Of a stretch of DNA of 32,347 nucleotides, positions 7,838 to 16,325 are shown piece after piece. Position 1 is the first letter of the stretch; each line of letters opens with the position of its first letter. The notes below the pieces were generated by a model. The model did no database searches and was not told the origin of the DNA. It saw only the letters and a list, made by a program, of their open reading frames with translations. This stretch comes from Chromatiales bacterium (GTDB lineage Bacteria > Pseudomonadota > Gammaproteobacteria > Chromatiales > Chromatiaceae). A program made the translations under genes and the position numbers. The stretch covers positions 1 to 32,347 of the forward strand of contig JAQYVP010000126.1 in assembly GCA_030145485.1 (NCBI GenBank), written 5' to 3'.

Positions 7838-8265
7838 GCAATTCTAAGTGTAGAGAGAAACTCACCACGAAGCACACGAAGAGCACGAAGAATCAACTGG
7901 TTACAAAAACATCTTCGTAACTTCTCAATAATCCCGTGCATTAGTAGGGTTTACGCAGGGTCAGGACCATCTTTTCAGGGACGCGTGAATACACCCTGGT
8001 CGCTTCCGGCATCCTGCCTCTGGCGACATTAATACATCCATGTATGTCATAAGCTCTGATAAAACATCCCTGTTTTCGACCGCCATGGATGGCGGAAGTG
8101 CCGAAAATGCAGGAGTATTTATTCGGCGGAAGCCCTGAAAAGCAAGTCCCAACCCTGCTTTTCTGCACGGAGTTATTGAGAAATAACAGCACCTTCGTGC
8201 TCTTCGTGTGCTTCGTGGTAAAAGTTTTTTAAGATATTTGCACTTTACTGGTGCATAGAGAAATG
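7838..8265. repeat. Family A repeat interrupted by a family B element
   Basis: The left end GCAATTCTAAGTGTAGAG and arm ACCACGAAGCACACGAAGAG lead into AATCAACTGGTTACAAAAAC. The matching right arm (GTGCTCTTCGTGTGCTTCGT, then GTAAAAGTTTTTTAAGATAT) resumes only at about 8190. The uninterrupted copies at 22153-22301 and 28671-28820 show what the element looks like without the interruption. The extra 270 bp between the arms is the family B element. The right end abuts the start codon of the GDSL hydrolase. Confidence 0.75.
7918..8187. repeat. MITE-like element family B, best copy, nested in family A
   Basis: The ends are inverted repeats: AACTTCTCAATAATCCCGTG on the left and CACGGAGTTATTGAGAAATA on the right. 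Interior phrases such as AACATCCCTGTTTTCGACCG and CCATGGATGGCGGAAGTGCC recur in reverse orientation in the copy at 10517-10734. This copy has about 60 bp more in the middle. It has no credible ORF, so it is non-autonomous. Confidence 0.7.
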
Positions 8266-8267
8266 CC

Positions 8268-9263
8268 ATGAGAGTTATCAGGAAGTTGCCTTTTCTAGCT
8301 GAGGTCTGTCGCAACACACTGCTGTTGTTGGTCCTCATTCCAGGACTGAGCCATTCCGCGTGGGCATATTCAGAGCTGATCGTGTTTGGTGACAGTCTCT
8401 CTGATACCGGCAATCTTGCCAGCCTTGCGCCGGTTGATTTTCCCTGGCCCTATTATCAAAACCGCGTCAGCAACGGACTGCTGGCGGTCGATGTGCTGGC
8501 TGCAGAGAGGGGATTGTCGGCTGCAGCCTCCATGCATCTCGTCTCCGGGAGCGGTGGCGGAAATTTTGCTGTTGATGGCGCCTCTGCCGCTGGAAATGGC
8601 ACTGAGGATCTTGCTGCGCAACTGCAGGCGCACCTGCAACGTCAGGGAGGTCAGGCATTGCAAGCTGCGCTCTATGTCGTCATGATCGGAGGCAATGACG
8701 TGCGTGATGCACGCAACAAGGCATCTGCGTCAGAGGCTGAAAACATCGTTGATGAAGCGGTTGCCGCCATTTTGCAGACTCTTTCGACACTGCTTCAGAA
8801 AGGGGCTGCAAAGATTCTTGTCGTCAATGCGCCGGATATCGGCAGAATCCCGGAGACGCTCGAGAAGGCAAAGTCGGATGCAGCTATCGTGGCTCGCTCC
8901 ACGCAGCTTACCAGCCGATTCAATAGCGCGCTCGGTTCTGTGATTGCATCCCTGAAAATGCAGTATGGCGTTGCGCTTGTCGAATTTGATCTCTTCAGCT
9001 ATTTCAACCAGTTGCAGGATAATGCAGCAAGCCACGCTTTTACCAATAGCGAAGAGGGCTGTTTTGATCCGGATGACTACTCGTTTCATACCGATTGCTT
9101 TTCGCTCTTCGGCATCAAGTTTGATCGCTTCGTCTTTTTCGATGACATTCATCCAACGGCAAAAACACACCGCCTGATCGGCGAAGCCCTGCATCAGGCC
9201 TTGCAGGAGTCGGCAGCCGATGCCACTGTCATCATGCCGATCCTGTGGTATCTGTTGCGCTAA
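8268..9263 (+). CDS. Secreted GDSL/SGNH-family lipase or esterase
   Basis: This 331-aa protein has a signal peptide ending near SHSAWA (residue 33). The SGNH blocks are all present: GDSLSDTGN with nucleophile Ser43, GGND with Asn143 (block III), and DDIHP with Asp292 and His295 (block V, DxxH). A Gly-rich SGSGGGNFAVDGASA segment supplies the block II region. This is the COG3240 type of phospholipase/lecithinase/hemolysin-like hydrolase, exported across the inner membrane. No C-terminal autotransporter barrel follows, so it is probably periplasmic or secreted. Its lipid or ester substrate is unknown. Upstream DNA is the family A repeat, whose end lies 2 bp before the ATG, so its promoter or leader probably lies in repeat sequence. 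Confidence 0.88.
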   Translation: MRVIRKLPFLAEVCRNTLLLLVLIPGLSHSAWAYSELIVFGDSLSDTGNLASLAPVDFPWPYYQNRVSNGLLAVDVLAAERGLSAAASMHLVSGSGGGNFAVDGASAAGNGTEDLAAQLQAHLQRQGGQALQAALYVVMIGGNDVRDARNKASASEAENIVDEAVAAILQTLSTLLQKGAAKILVVNAPDIGRIPETLEKAKSDAAIVARSTQLTSRFNSALGSVIASLKMQYGVALVEFDLFSYFNQLQDNAASHAFTNSEEGCFDPDDYSFHTDCFSLFGIKFDRFVFFDDIHPTAKTHRLIGEALHQALQESAADATVIMPILWYLLR

Positions 9264-9294
9264 AACAAGAGGTTCGAATATGGGGCGCCTGCCT

Positions 9295-9460
9295 CTAGGA
9301 GGCTGTCCGAGAATAGAAGACCTACTACGGAAACGCCCTTTTGGCCAGATTTCCCGTCCATTATCGTTAAATAGCGCTGCTATTCGCCTCAAATGCACGA
9401 AAAATCTGACTCAAAACGGCGTCCCCTCGCTACGGCCCCTATTCTCGGACAGTCTCCTAG
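9295..9460. repeat. MITE-like palindromic element, copy 2 (CTAGGAGGCTGTCCGAGAAT ends)
   Basis: This is a 166-bp element. The left end (9295-9314, CTAGGAGGCTGTCCGAGAAT) is inverted with 19 of 20 matches at the right end (9441-9460). The interior shares the AxCGCTGCTATxCGCC phrase with the element at 2483-2646, and the outer ends agree as CTA(A)GGAG-x-(C/T)TGTCC. The two therefore belong to one family. No ORF is credible inside it. Confidence 0.75.
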
Positions 9461-9510
9461 TTGCACCAGTTGTTGCTGAAGAAAAATAGACCTTTCCATT
9501 TTTATGATAC

Positions 9511-9519
9511 TGATATAAT
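9511..9519 (+). promoter_or_regulatory. Extended -10 promoter upstream of ribF
   Basis: TGATATAAT is a perfect TGnTATAAT extended -10 element. It predicts a transcription start near 9526 and a leader of about 27 nt before the ribF start. No good -35 box is present, which fits an extended -10 promoter. Confidence 0.55.
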
Positions 9520-9552
9520 CCCCTTCTTTTCTCTGCAAGCGAGTCTTGTATT

Positions 9553-10485
9553 GTGAAACTGATTCGCGGTCTGCATAATCTGCGCGCCGAACATCATGGC
9601 TGCGTGGCGACCATCGGGAATTTTGACGGCGTGCACCTGGGGCACCAGGCTGTATTTGAAGAGTTGCGCAAGGTTGGTGATGCACTGGCATTACCCGCCA
9701 CGGTGATTACCTTCGAGCCGCAGCCGCTGGAGTATTTTCAGCCAAACAAAGCGCCTGCCAGGTTGACGCGCCTGCGTGAAAAACTGACTGTCATCGAGGC
9801 TGCGGGCATCGATTATGTGCTGCTGCTGCCGTTTGGACGCAGACTGGCAACCATGGGCGCCGAAGCCTTTATTGATGAGATTCTGGTCAGGGGGCTGGGG
9901 ATTCAGCATCTCTTTGTGGGAGATGATTTCCGTTTCGGGCGCGCGCGCTGCGGCGACGTCGGTTTGTTGCACGAAGCCGGCCGTGATCTCGGCTTTCAGG
10001 TCGATGATCTGCAGACAGTGACTTCCGCGGGCGAACGCATCAGTTCAACCCGCATTCGCAAGCTCCTGGTTGGCGGCGATCTACAGGCTGCGTCAAAACT
10101 ACTGGGGCGCTCTTATACGATCTGCGGACGGGTTTCCCACGGTGACAAACGCGGTCGCACCATCGGATTTCCCACCCTGAACATCCAGCTGCATCGCCAG
10201 GTCAGCCCGCTGCGCGGTGTGTTTGCTGTAACTGTACAAGGAGTGGATGAGAGAGCGCTGCCGGGGGTGGCCAACATAGGCAACCGGCCAACAGTGGAGG
10301 GTGATCCCCGCTTTCTGCTGGAAGTGCATCTGTTCGATTTTGATCGCAGTATCTATGGAGCGCATGTAGGGGTGGAGTTTGTCTCGCGCATCCGTGACGA
10401 GATGAAATTTGATTCATTTGACGAACTGCGTGAGCAAATCGCAATAGACTCGCAGCTTGCCCGGCGTATTCACGAGAAAAAATAA
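9553..10485 (+). CDS. ribF: Bifunctional riboflavin kinase/FMN adenylyltransferase
   Basis: This 310-aa protein makes FMN from riboflavin and then FAD from FMN. The N-terminal nucleotidyltransferase domain has IGNFDGVHLGH (residues 21-31) and LFVGDDFRFG. The ISSTRIRKLL segment follows, before the linker to the kinase domain. The C-terminal riboflavin kinase domain shows GRTIGFPTLNI, ANIGNRPTVEGD and EVHLFDFDRSIYG. Length and domain order are standard. The start is GTG with only a weak ribosome binding site. Its place upstream of ileS and lspA matches the classic gammaproteobacterial order, although a repeat is inserted between ribF and ileS here. Confidence 0.96.
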   Translation: MKLIRGLHNLRAEHHGCVATIGNFDGVHLGHQAVFEELRKVGDALALPATVITFEPQPLEYFQPNKAPARLTRLREKLTVIEAAGIDYVLLLPFGRRLATMGAEAFIDEILVRGLGIQHLFVGDDFRFGRARCGDVGLLHEAGRDLGFQVDDLQTVTSAGERISSTRIRKLLVGGDLQAASKLLGRSYTICGRVSHGDKRGRTIGFPTLNIQLHRQVSPLRGVFAVTVQGVDERALPGVANIGNRPTVEGDPRFLLEVHLFDFDRSIYGAHVGVEFVSRIRDEMKFDSFDELREQIAIDSQLARRIHEKK

Positions 10486-10516
10486 TCACGAAAGTCACGA
10501 ACAACATGAAATAGAA

Positions 10517-10734
10517 AGTTTTCAATAACTCCGTGCAGAGAAGCAGGGTTAGGATTTGCTTTTCAGGGCTTTCCGCCGAAAAATACTCCTGCATTTGCGG
10601 CACTTCCGCCTACCATGGCGGTCGAAAACAGGGATGTTTTATCAGAGCATACAGGGATGTATTCACGCGTCCCTGAAAGGCTGATCCTAACCCTGCGCTA
10701 ACTCAAATAATCTACAGGACTATTGGCAAGTTAC
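10517..10734. repeat. MITE-like element family B, forward copy
   Basis: The copy starts TTTTCAATAACTCCGTGCAG and contains TCCGCCGAAAAATACTCCTG and CGGTCGAAAACAGGGATGTT. It ends in a degenerate TACAGGACTATTGGCAAGTTAC. It matches the copy at 7918-8187 in the opposite orientation and lacks about 60 bp of that copy's centre. It fills the ribF-ileS gap and is preceded by a short TCACGAAAGTCACGAA half-repeat at 10487. Confidence 0.65.
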
Positions 10735-10759
10735 ACGAAATACAACTGGAACAGAGACA

Positions 10760-13585
10760 GTGACAAAAAGTTATAAAGAGACCCTCAATCTTCCTAAAAC
10801 TGGTTTTCCGATGAAGGCCAACCTAGCCCAGCGTGAGCCGAATATGCTGCACCAGTGGGAGCATAACGATCTCTATGGGAAAATCCGTGAAATCTGTGCA
10901 GGCCGCCCGAAATTTATTCTGCATGACGGCCCCCCCTATGCCAATGGCCAGATTCATATCGGCCATGCGGTCAACAAGGTGTTGAAAGACATCATTATCA
11001 AAAGCCGCACCCTGGATGGCTTCGATGCCCCCTATGTGCCGGGCTGGGATTGTCATGGTCTGCCGATTGAACTGCAGGTGGAGAAGAAAGTTGGCAAGCC
11101 CGGGCGGAAAGTGACTGCCGCCGAGTTTCGCAAGGCGTGCCGCACCTATGCAGGCAAGCAGGTCGATGCGCAGCGAGAAGATTTCAAACGTCTGGGGGTG
11201 CTCGGGGAGTGGAGCAATCCCTATCTCACCATGAATTATCTGTACGAAGCCAACATCATTCGTTCGCTGGGAAAGATTGTTGCCAACGGCCATCTGGAAA
11301 AAGGCTACAAGCCGGTTCACTGGTGCACCGACTGCGGATCGGCTCTGGCTGAAGCTGAGGTGGAGCATCAGGACAAGGAATCCTATGCGATCGATGTGCG
11401 CTTCGATGTCGTCGATGAAGAGGCGCTGTTTGCGGCCTGTCACTCGGTTCCTGATCATCATGGCGAAGGTCCCCTGAGTGTCGTCATCTGGACGACGACC
11501 CCCTGGACACTTCCCGCCAACCGGGCGGTGGCATTGAATCCGGGGCTCGAATATGTCGTGGTGCAGTGTCACGATGATCATGGCAAAGAGCGTCTGCTGG
11601 TTGCCGAAGGATTGCTCAAAGAGACCATGGATCGCTGGAATATCGAAAAATATCGTGTGCTCGCTTATGCCAATGGTGCGGCTTTCGAAGGTCTGCAGCT
11701 GCAGCATCCCTTCTATGCACGCCAGGTGCCGATCATTGTTGGTGAGCATGTCACCCTGGAGGCGGGTACCGGTGCGGTGCATACCGCCCCCGGCCATGGT
11801 GTCGAGGATTTTGTTGTCGGTCAGAAGTATGAGCTGGCTGTCGACAACCCGGTAGACGGCAATGGCGTCTTCGAAGAGGGAACCGAACTTTTTGCCGGCG
11901 AACATGTGTTCAAGGCGAATGAGCACGTTATCGAGGTGTTGCAGCAACACCAGGCATTGCTGCTGATGACGCGTGTCACGCACAGCTATCCGCATTGCTG
12001 GCGTCACAAGACTCCGATCATCTTCCGTGCAACGCCGCAGTGGTTTATCAGCATGGAGAAGAGCGGACTGCGGCAGGCCGCCCTGACACAGATAGGCCGG
12101 GTCGACTGGCTGCCGGAGTGGGGCAGGGCGCGAATCGAAGGCATGGTCGAGGGCCGTCCGGATTGGTGTATTTCAAGGCAGCGCACCTGGGGCGTGCCGA
12201 TTGCGCTGTTTGTTCACAAACACACGGGTGATCTGCATCCGGATTCGGCTGAGCTTATCGAGAAGGTGGCCCAGGCTGTAGAACAGGAGGGTGTCGAGGC
12301 ATGGTTTTCCATGCCGCCGGGCGAATTGCTGGGTGACGATGCCGAAAATTATGAGAAAGTGACAGATACGCTGGATGTGTGGTTTGACTCGGGTGTCTCG
12401 CATGCCTGCGTGCTCAAGCAGCGCCAGCAGTTGCGCGCTCCTGCTGATCTCTACCTGGAGGGTTCTGACCAGCATCGCGGCTGGTTTCAGTCCTCTTTGA
12501 TGACCTCCACGGCGATGTACGGGCAGGCGCCCTACAAACAGGTGCTGACGCATGGCTTCACGGTCGATGCCAAAGGACACAAGATGTCCAAGTCCATGGG
12601 AAATGTGCTGCAGCCGCAGAAGGTGATGAAAAATCTCGGCGCAGATATCATTCGCCTGTGGGTAGCCGGCACGGATTATCGTGGCGAGATGAACGTCTCA
12701 GACGAGATTCTCAAACGCACGGCGGACGCCTATCGCCGCATTCGCAACACCACGCGCTACCTGCTTTCCAACCTGCATGGATTTGATCCCGCACATAACC
12801 TGGTGGCCGCCGGGGAGATGCTGCCATTGGACCGCTGGGCCGTGGATAGCGCCACCAGACTGCAGCAGGAGATTATTGCCGCCTACAAAGAGTATCAGTT
12901 TCACCTGATCTATCAGAAGATCCAGAATTTCTGCATCAACGAGATGGGTGGTTTCTACCTGGATGTCACCAAGGACCGCCAGTACACCTGCCAGGCGGAC
13001 AGTGTGGCGCGCCGTTCCAGCCAGACTGCGATGTATCATATTGTGCAAGCACTGTTGCGCTGGTTGTCGCCGATTTTAAGTTTTACCGCCGACGAGGCTT
13101 GGCGTCACCTGCCCGGTGAGCGTGGAGAGTCAGTGTTCCTCGAGACCTGGTATGAGGAGCTGTTCGAACTGGGTGAGAGCGAGGTAATCAGCGCTGCACA
13201 GTGGCGGCTGATCATGGCCACACGCTCTGCTGTCGGCAGGGAGCTGGAGCTGCTGCGCAAGGAGGGGGCCATCGGCTCATCGCTGGATGCCGAAGTAACG
13301 CTCTACTGCGGGGGAAAACTCCATTCTGCGCTATCACAGTTAGATGATGAGCTGCGTTTTGTGCTGATTACTTCACAGGCGAGATTGCTTGGCGAGGCGC
13401 CGGATGATGCACGCGACACCGAACTCGAAGGATTGAAGGTGATGGTGACAGCCTCGCAGCAGCCGAAGTGTGAACGCTGCTGGCATCACGTGGAAGATGT
13501 GGGGAGTGATGATACGCATCCGGATCTTTGTGGCCGCTGTATTACCAATGTTGATGGTGAAGGCGAACAGCGGAAGTATGCCTGA
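10760..13585 (+). CDS. ileS: Isoleucyl-tRNA synthetase
   Basis: This 941-aa class I synthetase charges tRNA-Ile with isoleucine and edits misactivated valine. The HIGH motif is at 66-69, the class-typical [10 protein letters not shown] follows, and the editing domain contains [12 protein letters not shown]. The KMSKS loop is at 608-612. The bacterial C-terminal zinc site has four cysteines (904, 907, 924, 927). Length is that of the E. coli-type enzyme. The start is GTG with a poor ribosome binding site. The stop codon overlaps the lspA start by one base (TGATG), indicating coupling. A large antisense open frame (10823-12007) is a shadow of the codon pattern. Confidence 0.97.
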   Translation: MTKSYKETLNLPKTGFPMKANLAQREPNMLHQWEHNDLYGKIREICAGRPKFILHDGPPYANGQIHIGHAVNKVLKDIIIKSRTLDGFDAPYVPGWDCHGLPIELQVEKKVGKPGRKVTAAEFRKACRTYAGKQVDAQREDFKRLGVLGEWSNPYLTMNYLYEANIIRSLGKIVANGHLEKGYKPVHWCTDCGSALAEAEVEHQDKESYAIDVRFDVVDEEALFAACHSVPDHHGEGPLSVVIWTTTPWTLPANRAVALNPGLEYVVVQCHDDHGKERLLVAEGLLKETMDRWNIEKYRVLAYANGAAFEGLQLQHPFYARQVPIIVGEHVTLEAGTGAVHTAPGHGVEDFVVGQKYELAVDNPVDGNGVFEEGTELFAGEHVFKANEHVIEVLQQHQALLLMTRVTHSYPHCWRHKTPIIFRATPQWFISMEKSGLRQAALTQIGRVDWLPEWGRARIEGMVEGRPDWCISRQRTWGVPIALFVHKHTGDLHPDSAELIEKVAQAVEQEGVEAWFSMPPGELLGDDAENYEKVTDTLDVWFDSGVSHACVLKQRQQLRAPADLYLEGSDQHRGWFQSSLMTSTAMYGQAPYKQVLTHGFTVDAKGHKMSKSMGNVLQPQKVMKNLGADIIRLWVAGTDYRGEMNVSDEILKRTADAYRRIRNTTRYLLSNLHGFDPAHNLVAAGEMLPLDRWAVDSATRLQQEIIAAYKEYQFHLIYQKIQNFCINEMGGFYLDVTKDRQYTCQADSVARRSSQTAMYHIVQALLRWLSPILSFTADEAWRHLPGERGESVFLETWYEELFELGESEVISAAQWRLIMATRSAVGRELELLRKEGAIGSSLDAEVTLYCGGKLHSALSQLDDELRFVLITSQARLLGEAPDDARDTELEGLKVMVTASQQPKCERCWHHVEDVGSDDTHPDLCGRCITNVDGEGEQRKYA

Positions 13586-14058
13586 TGCTCAAATGGCTGT
13601 GGCTCTCAATTGCAGTGATTGTTATCGATCAGCTGACCAAAGTCTGGATCGACAGCAGTTTTCTGCTGCATGCCAGGCAGCCCGTCATCGACGGCTTCTT
13701 TGATCTGACTCTCGCCTACAATCGAGGTGCTGCATTCAGCTTTCTGGCGGATGCCGGTGGCTGGCAGCGCTGGTTCTTTACCATTCTGGCAACTGTCGTC
13801 ACGATTATCCTGGTTGTCTGGCTCAAGCGTCTGCCTGCACGCGAAAAGCTCAATGCAGCAGCCCTGTCGCTGATCATCGGTGGTGCTGTCGGCAACCTGA
13901 TCGATCGCATCGCCTACGGTCATGTGATCGATTTTCTACTGCTCTACTATCAACAATGGTCCTGGCCTGCCTTCAACGTAGCAGACAGCGCGATTAGTGT
14001 GGGCGTCGTACTGATGCTGCTGGCGATGTTTTACTCCTCACCATCTCAGCCGGAGTAG
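13585..14058 (+). CDS. lspA: Lipoprotein signal peptidase II
   Basis: This 157-aa inner-membrane aspartyl protease cleaves signal peptides from prolipoproteins after diacylglyceryl transfer. Family motifs are complete: NRGAAFSFL (46-54), GGAVGNLIDR (99-108), HVIDF with catalytic Asp116 and FNVADSAI with catalytic Asp134. Four membrane helices are evident. It is coupled to ileS through a one-base overlap. Potential substrates in this window are the lipoproteins at 3145 and 16326. Confidence 0.97.
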   Translation: MLKWLWLSIAVIVIDQLTKVWIDSSFLLHARQPVIDGFFDLTLAYNRGAAFSFLADAGGWQRWFFTILATVVTIILVVWLKRLPAREKLNAAALSLIIGGAVGNLIDRIAYGHVIDFLLLYYQQWSWPAFNVADSAISVGVVLMLLAMFYSSPSQPE

Positions 14059-14061
14059 CAG

Positions 14062-14685
14062 ATGGCGCAACTGTTCCAGATTCACCCGCAGAATCCGCAG
14101 CCGAGGTTGATTAACCAGGCAGTGGAGATCATCCATTCCGGCGGTGTCATCATCTATCCAACCGATTCCGGTTATGCGCTGGGATGCCATACCGGCGACA
14201 AGAAGGCGATGGATCGTATCCGCCGCATTCGCCAGCTGGACGACAAACATAACTTTACACTGCTGTGCCGTGATCTCTCTGAAATCTCACTCTACGCAAA
14301 AGTCAGCAATAGCCACTACCGACTCATCAAGAGTCTCACACCCGGTCCCTATACATTTATCCACAAGGCGACCAAGCAGGTGCCGCGCAGGTTGCAGCAC
14401 CCGAAACGCAAGACCATCGGCATTCGTGTTCCGGACAACCTGATTGCGCTGGCTCTACTGGAGAGGCTCAACGAACCGCTGATGAGCAGCACCCTGATGC
14501 TGCCCGGCGATGATATGCCATTGACTGACCCTTATGAGATGCGACACATTCTTGGACACCAGGTCGATCTGATCATCGACGGCGGCTACTGCGGCATCGA
14601 GCCGACCACCGTGGTGCTGATGGAGGACGAGATACCCGAGGTGGTGCGTGTAGGTCTTGGTGATATCGAGGTGTTCAAGCAGTGA
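14062..14685 (+). CDS. YciO/YrdC/Sua5-family protein (L-threonylcarbamoyladenylate synthase-like)
   Basis: This 207-aa protein has the YrdC-like fold: GGVIIYPTDSGYALGC near the start, DDKHNFTLLCRDL and the basic KRKTIGIRVPDN, plus EPLMSSTLMLPG. Length and wording match YciO rather than the shorter TsaC (YrdC) or the longer Sua5. TsaC-type enzymes make threonylcarbamoyl-AMP for the t6A modification of ANN-decoding tRNAs; the role of YciO is less certain. The gene starts 3 bp after lspA. Its stop overlaps the next start (GTGA), so it sits in the ribF-lspA co-directional block. Confidence 0.88.
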   Translation: MAQLFQIHPQNPQPRLINQAVEIIHSGGVIIYPTDSGYALGCHTGDKKAMDRIRRIRQLDDKHNFTLLCRDLSEISLYAKVSNSHYRLIKSLTPGPYTFIHKATKQVPRRLQHPKRKTIGIRVPDNLIALALLERLNEPLMSSTLMLPGDDMPLTDPYEMRHILGHQVDLIIDGGYCGIEPTTVVLMEDEIPEVVRVGLGDIEVFKQ

Positions 14686-15641
14686 GAAGAGTTCCTTATC
14701 CTGTCGGGCTGTTGCTTTTACTGCTGATGGTGATGTCGCCTTCCCAGGCTGAAATTATCTCTATTCCGACAACAATTCAATATGGTGTGGAGACGCCTGG
14801 AATCAGGCCACTGGGAGTTGTCAAACTCAATACAAAGAGTGCTGATGGTGTTCACATCACCGGAATTTCGGCGCTGGCATGGGACGAGGATGAGGGACTG
14901 CTTTATGCTGTGACGGATAAGGGGCTCCTGCATCATCTGCGACCTTCGTTTGACAAGGGGAAACTGGCTGCTGTCGATCTGCTGGCCACTCACAAGCTAC
15001 GCAATAAAAAAGGTAAACGCCTCAAGGGGAAACACAGGGATTCAGAAGGCGCCTTCGCCCTCAATGCCGACAACGGTATTCAGGGAGACTCCGGGCTGGT
15101 GGTCTCCTTTGAGAAAATTCCACGCATCATCCGCTTTACGTCGCAGGGAAAAATGATCGAACCCTATGCCCTGCCGCCGACACTCGCCAATAAGAACAAC
15201 TACCGCACCGCCAACCAGATGCTGGAGGCAGTCACTCTGCATCCTGAAAAAGGCATACTGACCATCGCCCAACGTCCGATGAAAGGCAGGAAGAATCAAC
15301 TGCTGTATGCGTTGAGCGGAGAGAGCTGGGAGTATGTCATGGAGAAGCATAAAGGTAATGGCGTGACCGCAATGGAGGCGCTCCCGGACGGCCGCATCTT
15401 GTTTATGGAGCGCGCCTGGCACTCCGTCATGAGTCCGCTGATCGTAACCCTCAAAGAGGGGCGCTTTATACAGGAGGGGACACTGGAGCTCAAAATTATC
15501 GCTTCATTGAACTCGAGTAAAGGCTGGGCGCTGGACAATTTCGAAGGTTTAACGCGCCACAGAGGAGAGCGCTTCTTCATGGTCAGTGATGACAATAATG
15601 CGCTGGTGCAGCGCACACTGCTGTTTTATTTTGAGTTGTAA
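14682..15641 (+). CDS. Exported esterase-like/phytase-like beta-propeller protein
   Basis: This 319-aa protein has a signal peptide (hydrophobic 8-20, cleavage after SQA near 23). The rest resembles the phytase-like (esterase-like activity of phytase) family PF13449: ISALAWDEDEGLLYAVTDKG at the first blade, RDSEGAF, ANQMLEAVTLHPE and the final DNFEGLTRHRGERFFMVSDD. The family is a predicted beta-propeller with little biochemistry. Phosphomonoester or ester cleavage is only suggested by the name. The start is GTG and overlaps the upstream stop by 4 bp. A possible substrate cannot be given. Confidence 0.8.
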   Translation: MRRVPYPVGLLLLLLMVMSPSQAEIISIPTTIQYGVETPGIRPLGVVKLNTKSADGVHITGISALAWDEDEGLLYAVTDKGLLHHLRPSFDKGKLAAVDLLATHKLRNKKGKRLKGKHRDSEGAFALNADNGIQGDSGLVVSFEKIPRIIRFTSQGKMIEPYALPPTLANKNNYRTANQMLEAVTLHPEKGILTIAQRPMKGRKNQLLYALSGESWEYVMEKHKGNGVTAMEALPDGRILFMERAWHSVMSPLIVTLKEGRFIQEGTLELKIIASLNSSKGWALDNFEGLTRHRGERFFMVSDDNNALVQRTLLFYFEL

Positions 15642-15651
15642 TCAACTCCTT

Positions 15652-15867
15652 TTTTAACCACAGATGCACACAGATAAACACAGATCAAAAAGCGATATCA
15701 TTCTGTGAGTGTTAAAGCTGTGGCTAATCATTCATACCAGACCCGTAGGGTGGTATAAGCGGTAGCGCATCCCACCATGACATTGGTGGTGAAATGTGCG
15801 GAGCTTATTGCGCCTTATGGCGGGCTGTTCTTTTCCGTGTATTCAGAGTGTTCCGTGGTTTCATTTT
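15652..15867. repeat. Cluster of intergenic repeats (ACAGATAA, CCGTAGGGTGG, CCGTGT half-arm)
   Basis: Three repeat types follow one another. An ACCACAGATGCACACAGATA stretch lies at about 15658-15690. A CCGTAGGGTGG element with AGCGCATCCCACC runs from 15743 to about 15825. A TTTTCCGTGTATTCAGAGTG half-arm ending GTTCCGTGG lies at about 15831-15862. The whole 15642-15887 gap holds no credible gene. Confidence 0.6.
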
Positions 15868-15887
15868 TTTAGAGATCAAAGAGATGT

Positions 15888-16175
15888 TCAGGAGTCATCT
15901 TTCCTTGATTTGGAGACTGACTGTTTACGTTTTAGCATCATCTCGCGCATTTTCTGTTCAAAGGCGGCCGCCTCCTCAGCAGTGGCAAAACCATCACCGT
16001 CGGCATCAATTGTTTTGAATGACTGATCTCCAGGAGCGCGAAACTCATCCAGACTCACCTTGCCATCTTTGTCTGCGTCAAAGTGATGAATAAAAGCGGC
16101 GCCGGAATTCCCTTCTGCTGCGGCATGAGCAGATGATCCTGCTAACAGGAAGAGAGCAGCAAACAGGGTTTTCAT
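15888..16175 (-). CDS. Exported EF-hand calcium-binding protein
   Basis: This 95-aa protein has a signal peptide (MKTLFAALFLLAGSSAHA) and two canonical EF-hand loops. Loop 1 is residues 33-44 (DADKDGKVSLDE) and loop 2 is 57-68 (DADGDGFATAEE). Each has Asp at positions 1, 3 and 5, Gly at 6 and Glu at 12, so both should bind Ca2+. The C-terminus is basic and Ser-rich. An upstream in-frame start at 16268 was rejected: GAGGA is correctly placed before the ATG at 16175 and the signal peptide starts there. The target is unknown. It is a single-gene unit, divergent from the transglycosylase gene. Confidence 0.85.
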   Translation of the reverse strand: MKTLFAALFLLAGSSAHAAAEGNSGAAFIHHFDADKDGKVSLDEFRAPGDQSFKTIDADGDGFATAEEAAAFEQKMREMMLKRKQSVSKSRKDDS

Positions 16176-16216
16176 TGTATATTTCCTCGTTGGTGAGATT
16201 GGAGTATAGCTTATTA

Positions 16217-16259
16217 AGTTTGCAGTATGCAGTATGCAGTTGGCAGTATGCAGGAAAAC
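16217..16259. repeat. GCAGTATGCAGT short tandem repeat
   Basis: GCAGTAT/GCAGTTG units follow AAGTTT in tandem, four in all. The wording is related to the TGCAGTA/CTGCCAACT stretches at 6675-6718, 19670-19706, 22118-22140 and 22303-22332. No ORF depends on it. Confidence 0.55.
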
Positions 16260-16325
16260 AAATGACATCTTTACACATCAGGGATAGACTCTTTACTTCG
16301 ATTATTCTCAGGCTCGGGACTCTTG

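Noticed and set aside
10823-12007. 394-aa minus-strand open frame opposite ileS
   Set aside because: It is antisense to a clear synthetase gene, has no recognisable domain and follows from the codon bias of ileS.
15794-16026. Two overlapping plus-strand frames before the EF-hand gene
   Set aside because: They run across repeat arms and antisense to the EF-hand gene.
16217-16259. CRISPR-like or other array from the GCAGTAT units
   Set aside because: Units are adjacent without spacers and only four in number; it is a short tandem repeat.
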